Positions 58,910-64,000 of a DNA stretch of 64,000 nucleotides are shown here, in pieces (positions within the stretch are counted from its first letter, which is position 1; each line of letters starts with the position of its first letter). This stretch comes from Gnetum montanum (taxonomy: Eukaryota > Streptophyta > Gnetopsida > Gnetales > Gnetaceae). The notes beneath the pieces were generated by a model that was given only the letters and a program-made list of their open reading frames with translations, was not told the origin of the DNA and searched no databases. The position numbers and the translations under genes were made by a program. The stretch is from NCBI GenBank assembly GCA_015680685.1, contig MNCI01034636.1, positions 601,617 to 665,616 on the forward strand, written 5' to 3'.

Positions 58910-59656
58910 ATAATGGTCTTCTGCGTGTACTATCATTTTCAGGTTAGCAAATTTCCCGTTTAGCAGCTTCTTTCGTTTGTTTCAGCATGCTTTTACGCCA
59001 TATACACTTTCTGGGTTTACGCTTTTCACTTGTTGTGTGTTTATCGTACTCGTGTTAGCTATGCTCTCATTCCTTTACGCATTTATCCAGGAGTACATTT
59101 CTTATTATCAGTTACGTAGGTGGCCCGCAATGGCCTTAAACTATTTACACAAAGTTATCCTGTTCATTGTTATACGTAGTTACGTAGATGGCCCGCAATG
59201 GCCTTAAACTAGTAGCTAATTCACGCAAATTCATATGTCGGCCCGCAACGGCCTTAAACTAGTAATGTAGGATTATGTATTATCATTTACGCAGTTCCCT
59301 CTGGCCCGCAACGGCCTTAAAACTAGTCATACAAAATCAAACTCTTCATATTGTTATAAGCAGTTACACAGTTGGCCTGCAACGGCCTTAAACTAGTTAT
59401 CCGGAGTTGTCTACAATCACTGTTTACGCTTTCTTTACTTTACGCATCAGGCCCGCAATGGCCTTAAACTAGGAATTACACTATCATTATTACTTAGGTG
59501 AACTTTTCAACAGTTGCATTCGTACTCTATCGACAAAACATAAAAAATATATGTAATTGATATCCAACGCATCCACTAGGTTTTATAACATGTCTTTTTA
59601 TTCATTCATAACATGGTACTACACTCAACATTAACAAAATTCTGCGTAAGTAATAA
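58910..59656. repeat. Convergent noncoding region with GGCCCGCAAYGGCC array
   Basis: Between the plus-strand protease and the minus-strand gene. Six copies of GGCCCGCAAYGGCCTTAAAC plus TAG start at 59122, 59190, 59240, 59303, 59374 and 59450. Spacers of about 27-53 bases vary but often contain TTACGC or TTACGTAG. Within each core GGCC...GGCC can pair across CGCAAY. No protein is encoded. Confidence 0.85.
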
Positions 59657-61409
59657 TTACGCATTTCCCCTACTGCCACTATCACCGGTATCCCTTAACT
59701 CTGCATCCAGTCCCAAAAGGTCGTCCTCCAGTAGGCCATCGTTTCTGGGTATTACCCCTTCATGAAAGATCGCCTCTTCATGAGGCTCTCGTTCCAGCAT
59801 TGGCTCTACAGGAGGACGCTCTTCATCGTTGCCTTCCACTTCTGCCTCCATAGTCTCCTCTCCCAGCCCTTCAACTAGTGTATTTGGTCTACCTTCCTCC
59901 GGTACCTAAAACCAAAAATAACAGCAAAATTAGAATAGTGACGCTAGTCAGAAAATCTTCCAACTAAGTCATGCGTAAACTTACTCGTGACGGCCCTGCT
60001 TCCGCGACAAAGGGAAGCTTGTCCAAACCAGCCCACAAACGCTGCATGATCTCATCCTCTGTCAGTTCTGGCCACGCATCCTCGCTCAACGCGGCCCTAG
60101 CTTTCACCTTCCCTTTCTCCATACTACTCCAGCAGGGTGGATCTGGGAAGAAAGTAGGAATTGTAGCCTGATTCCCAGGGAAAACCATTGTTCTCTTTAG
60201 GGACGCAGTTACAGTCACCTGCTCTTCGAACTTCTTAAAAGCTGCGGATGCTCCGATGGTGTCTACGAAAACCTCCAGGGATCAAGCTTTAATGGTGGAA
60301 TCACGGTAATGCTTTCTATAAGCAGCGCTTTCCCGTTTATATACATGCTTGTGGTCTTTCTCCGTCTGCCCCCATTCCTGTACGCTGGCGCAGTAGTCCC
60401 TCCAGTATCGGCTTTTTTGAGCAAGGAGTTCAATTTGCATCCTTTGCTCTACTAACGCCCGACTGGTTTGTACGCTGTTCTTGATGGCTGTCCAATAACG
60501 GGACTGGTCAATAACAGCGGTACGCCAGTCTTCATCCCCCATCATTCGAGCCTGTAGGAACTCGTACCGCGCCTTTAGGTCCTCGACTTCCTTGGTCAAG
60601 GATTCAGCCTTTTCCTCCGACCGTTGCAGCCTCCTCCATAGGTTTTCGTAAACATTTCTACTTTCCCATATGGATCGTGTCGAGCGTAACGCACATTTAC
60701 GCATTTCCTCATAAATGTGGCGTGGCATGACTACCCCATCAGATGGGGGCTCCGCTGTGTCCAGATCAATGGGCTCCGCAGGATCCCATCGGAGGTAAGC
60801 TCCTGACAGAAAACAAGCATCAATACAGATGACACAGTACCAAGACATCGTCTCATAACTTCGTTATGGCTATAACTTACCAACACCAGGTTCAACGTGT
60901 TCCAGACGCTCGATCATGTCGCTGACGACGCCTTCCATGAAGGCAAGTTTATTGGGGAAGTCTCTCCACATTTTGCTCACAGCAGCAAACGTTGAGACAT
61001 CTTCTCCCCCTATAGCGTGATTTTGTTAGACATTCTCTCCATTCACAGATTTTTCTTTCAAACACGCTAACGCACTCATTACCTCTGCCGGTGACAGTGG
61101 CGATTTCATCAACATCTTCCGTATCTTCTCCTCTTTCACGCACTGGAGTCTGTGCGTCACTGGTTCCAGTAGCTGGGGCCTCCTCACGCACCCTAGTCTG
61201 TACGCGGCTTCCGCTAGCAGCTGGGGCCGCCTCACGCGCTGGAACCTGCACACGGCTCTTATTAACAGCTGGGGCCTCTTCTTCCAAAATCGAGGCCCCC
61301 TCCCCACGGCTTAATACCATCGCCCCTATCTCAGGGGTCAGTTGCCCTGTCATTTTTGCTATTTACACCACCATACGTTAGCATATCGTTCCAGATCATC
61401 TAAGTAAAG

Positions 61410-62474
61410 CGTTGCGTATACAATCCTTCACACTTCCCAGGCGGAGGTTTATTCCGCTGCACCTTGATCTCCACAGTTTGGCCTGCATCATCCCCAGGGG
61501 CCTCAGCTAGGCGGAGCCTCTTCCGCCAAGCTGCCGGTTCCACAATTTCCTCCGCCAGACGTTTCCCCCGTGAGGTGTCACCGGTGTAGGTAGGAATTAT
61601 CCCGCCTACGCTGTCGAGACCTCGCGCTCGGGGCGCCGCCAAGCCTTTAGTCGTTACAGATAACGACTCCCCGATCCCTTCCGGCGGATCCTGCCCACGG
61701 GTAGTGCTGAGAATATGGGCAATCCAGGGTCTGGATAGCTGGTTTCGGTCTTGCTGTACCTAGACCCCATTCCTCTGAACGATCAGAAACTCAGCAAACC
61801 GCCGGAGGCAAGCTATGAAAAAGGCGTAATGCACATTGAAACGGGACTCGAGTTTCTGCCGAAGCTTGACCATTTCACTGCGCAGGCCCTTGGCAAGATG
61901 GCTCGCCCAATCAAACCGGGCTCCCTCTTTCAGAACCTCTCGCATGATACGGGTCTATTCTACCGAAAAGAACTTCGCCTGCGAGAGAGTTTTGGGGAAG
62001 GTCCGGGCCCGAAAAAGGGGATAAAGTGTCTTGGCGGTCCTCATCTCAAATTTATCACAAGGAAACCCCTTGGTCTCCTTAGGGATCCTTACCCACTCCT
62101 TCAAAAACTCCTCGACTCTAGCGCTCCTCTTAGTCTTCACTTTTACGGGAAGGCCGGTCGAGGGGACGCCAGACAGGTCCAAGAAGAGCTGAGCATCAAT
62201 GTCAAAGTTTATGCGCAGGTTATGCACGCGCGTGCTAAAACAATTCGTCTTCTCGCTGAAGGAGTTGACCAGGGCTATCATTTCGCTGGCGGGGACATCA
62301 GAGGTCGCAGCCAAAAATAGGTGCATTAACCCTGCGGCCTGGATCTTGGTAGTCACTGTGACTGGGGCCGCCGAGTGGCCGAGCCAACGCTGTGCCTCCT
62401 TAATATCCCCGTAACGAAAAAGAACATCCCTCGCCTCGCGGCCGAAAATTGTAAGGGTAATCTCCCAGGATTCC
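61410..62474 (-). pseudogene. Exon D: transposon-protein-like domain
   Basis: Long exon in one frame with two TAG stops (near 61943 and 61757). It contains AGLMHLFLAATSDVPASEM, HNLRINFDIDAQLFLDLSGV, then EMRTAKTLYPLFRARTFPKT and HYAFFIACLRRFAEFLI. The order (beta-strand with IDxxxFLxLxGVP, then an L-P helix, then a short FFIxxLC-like end) follows the 'putative plant transposon protein' family, as in A3 and C1. The basic tail (KRLAEEIVEPAAWRKRLRLA) resembles a nuclear targeting signal. Function unknown. Confidence 0.5.
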
Positions 62475-62953
62475 CTGATTGAGACATAAAAGCAAGTCAA
62501 ACAGAAACGCTATTACATAGTATCCATGACCCTCATAATCACACGCGAACATTAGAACACGCAGCAGCCTTACCGGGGCCAAATGGCAACGGAAATGGTG
62601 GGAGTTCCCTCTGCACGTCCTCGACGGTAAGGGGTGGATCCAAGGTCCAGTCCTTGTGTAGCCACCCGAGTTCCCGACAGTTCTTAAACGAGTGCTCGTA
62701 ACGGGTGTGATACTCACGCATCTCATGGCCAATTTGCCCGATCACACCGGCACGCACGTTGTTGGTCGCGGTAAACGCCATTATTGTCGTTTCGGCCTAG
62801 GCCAACGTATCGCCATCGCCAACTAACCTATTGTCATGTATAAAAAACCTGTACCATACAGCGTAAGCTTATTTTACATTTTGCACATAAACTTCTCTTA
62901 CATTGCACGCAGCCAACAAAACAGAAAAGTAGACACCAATAAAATTTGCTTAC

Positions 62954-63403
62954 CCGCCCGCATAGTACACCGTGCCTTGTGGGTTCTGGAAGTACGTCGA
63001 CACATGGCAGGCCACGAACAGCGTGTTATATGCATGATAACAATTGAAACAGGCCATGCCCCAGATCCAGTGTAAGCTCCTTAGACCGCAGGCGCTGAGC
63101 ACTTGGTCCTCGGGATGGCCCGTGTCGATGGCCCCGTCTGTCAAGTAAGCCAGAATCCCCTGCGTAGACCCCGCCAACAGGTGCTCCAAAATGGCACCGG
63201 CAACATCACCAGTCACATTAGACCAGACAATGATGCTGAAGTTGCGCAGTAAAAACTGCAGAAACTCCAGCGCCCCCTTTCGGAACCAGATGGCCTTCCC
63301 CTGCACTCGTGTGTGAGGGGGAGGGACATTGGGGACGATGGGATTCACCCAGCACAAAACCCCAATGAGGTCTAGCACAATCAGGATGGGCTTTAGTGCG
63401 ACG
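62954..63403 (-). pseudogene. Exon B: FCP1/NIF-like phosphatase domain
   Basis: A 450-base exon, fully open. It reads VALKPILIVLDLIGVLCWV, then GALEFLQFLLRNFSIIVWSN and VTGDVAGAILEHLLAG. This resembles the HAD-type FCP1 homology domain of plants (LLVLDLNGxL..., RPGxxEFLxFL...FxVxVWSS). The HAD motif DxDGT/V is altered to DLIGV, lacking the second Asp, so catalysis is doubtful. Donor and acceptor splice sites are both good. The assignment rests on motif order only. Confidence 0.5.
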
Positions 63404-63788
63404 CTGTATAGAAAAGCCAAAGCGTATATTAACACCTACATTTGCATTTGCACGACTAACACAGAAAACTCATAAAACGCACCCAGGCCGAAATCGCCCA
63501 AACCCTTGCAATAACGCAAGGTTCGTCCCTGACAACGGCGATAAACGTAACCCTTTCAAACCCTCGCATTAGCCCGAGGTCCATAACTCGAAATCAACAT
63601 GCATGCAACAAAAATATACCACGAAAAGCAGCCATAGAAATCAACGTAAGCATGTAAGGAACGACTAATCGGTTCAACGGCGCAGGGTCTCGAACATCAA
63701 TCAATGCCTGCGAGACACGGTCCAGAGTTGCTTGCATTTCGTCGATCTTGGCCAGCTTTGTGTTCTTCTTCTTGGTCTTTGGTGCCAT

Positions 63789-64000
63789 GGCGACAGCTTT
63801 AGAATTCTTTCACAGCTTAACACTTGCAAATCTTCGCGAGATTACATGCCCTCACTCTCGGCTCTTCCTTTTCTCAGCAACAGTTACGAATTCGAATTCT
63901 CGATAGCCAATAGCCTGTTCTTATCAAAGAACCACTTACTTATACACGAGGATCACCGACTTAATATCAGAATTAAGCGGGACTTTCCTGAAACGGAATC
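63789..64000 (-). other. Upstream region of the antisense gene
   Basis: About 210 bases before the exon A ATG. No clear TATA box or motif array is visible. The promoter probably lies beyond the window. Confidence 0.35.

Larger units (their letters stand above)
59657..63788 (-). pseudogene. Antisense multi-exon gene in T1
   Basis: Eight exons on minus: A 63788 to about 63640, B 63403-62954, C 62827-62574, D 62474 to about 61410, E 61358-61083, F 61009-60881, G 60802-59985, H 59905-59657. Introns are GT-AG and mostly 73-126 bases, with donors such as GTAAGT and acceptors such as TTTTCTGTCAG. Phases agree at B-C, E-F, F-G and G-H; C-D is off by one; A-B and D-E are unresolved. A is Lys-rich (MAPKTKKKNTKLAKID). 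B resembles an FCP1/NIF-type phosphatase fold. D resembles the 'putative plant transposon protein' family. G is a coiled coil. In-frame stops: TAG in C, two TAG in D, TGA in G. Confidence 0.7.
53593..64000 (+). mobile_element. Tat-like element T1, gag-protease plus antisense gene, right end outside window
   Basis: A 5' LTR (about 53593-55043) with a tandem-repeat U3 and TATA box is followed by a primer-site-like TGGCGCTAGAAGGAGGG, a Tat-type gag and a retropepsin on plus. RT, RNase H and integrase do not follow. Instead there is a small repeat array (59122-59472) and a multi-exon gene on minus (59657-63788). Antisense extra ORFs are known from Tat-lineage elements. No 3' LTR is seen before the window ends. 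Base composition is distinctly more GC-rich than the rest of the window. Confidence 0.75.

Noticed and set aside
62954-63403. Intact host phosphatase gene
   Set aside because: The exon is one of several in a gene with in-frame TAG stops, lies antisense inside a retroelement and lacks the second catalytic Asp.

Overview
This window is plant nuclear DNA made almost entirely of decayed LTR retrotransposons. The evidence is Ty3/gypsy Tekay- and Athila/Tat-type pol genes, a Ty1/copia UBN2-type gag, plant-style primer sites (initiator tRNA-Met and tRNA-Asp types), GT-AG introns, and stop codons dominated by TAG in place of CAG and TGA in place of CGA, as expected from methylated-cytosine decay at CHG and CG sites. 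It suggests a seed plant with a large, repeat-rich genome; the species cannot be read from the sequence. No intact host gene, tRNA, rRNA or CRISPR array was found.

Layout. 1-6290: truncated Athila-like element A1 (minus), with a dead integrase. 7651-17469: complete but decayed Tekay/Del chromovirus (plus). 17470-28383: AT-rich DNA holding an old tandem array with a palindromic core (about 21860-24900), split by a solo LTR (22593-23476). 28384-53117: one copia-like element C1 (minus, near-match TSD), split by two nested insertions: A2 (30248-39883, minus), a full-length Athila-like element with gag, protease, RT, RNase H and integrase; and A3 (40579-49078, plus, perfect TAGCT TSD), an Athila-like element with gag but no pol. 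53593 to beyond 64000: Tat-like element T1, with a 5' LTR, gag-protease on plus, no RT or integrase in view, and an antisense multi-exon gene on minus.

The main signal is a shared design. C1, A3 and T1 belong to three LTR families, yet in each the visible pol is missing (T1 keeps only protease) and an extra gene is present. Its product has a lysine/arginine-rich N-terminus starting MAPK/MAYK, a central region resembling the 'putative plant transposon protein' (Transposase_32-type) family, and a coiled-coil or acidic tail. In C1 and A3 this gene sits behind an internal TATA box and an internal array of the same short CpG palindrome found in that element's own LTR promoter (AGACGTCT in C1, GCGATATCGC in A3). 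I infer a regulatory relationship, possibly like the VANC anti-silencing proteins of VANDAL transposons, but this is untested. A2 and A3 share PBS, PPT, LTR architecture and gag motifs and look like a helper and its parasite side by side.

Assembly caution: single-N joins at 38134, 55901, 57020 and 57194 are flanked by exact direct or inverted duplications that look like unmerged or flipped contigs; a further single N is at 43570 and a 473-base gap at 47196-47668.
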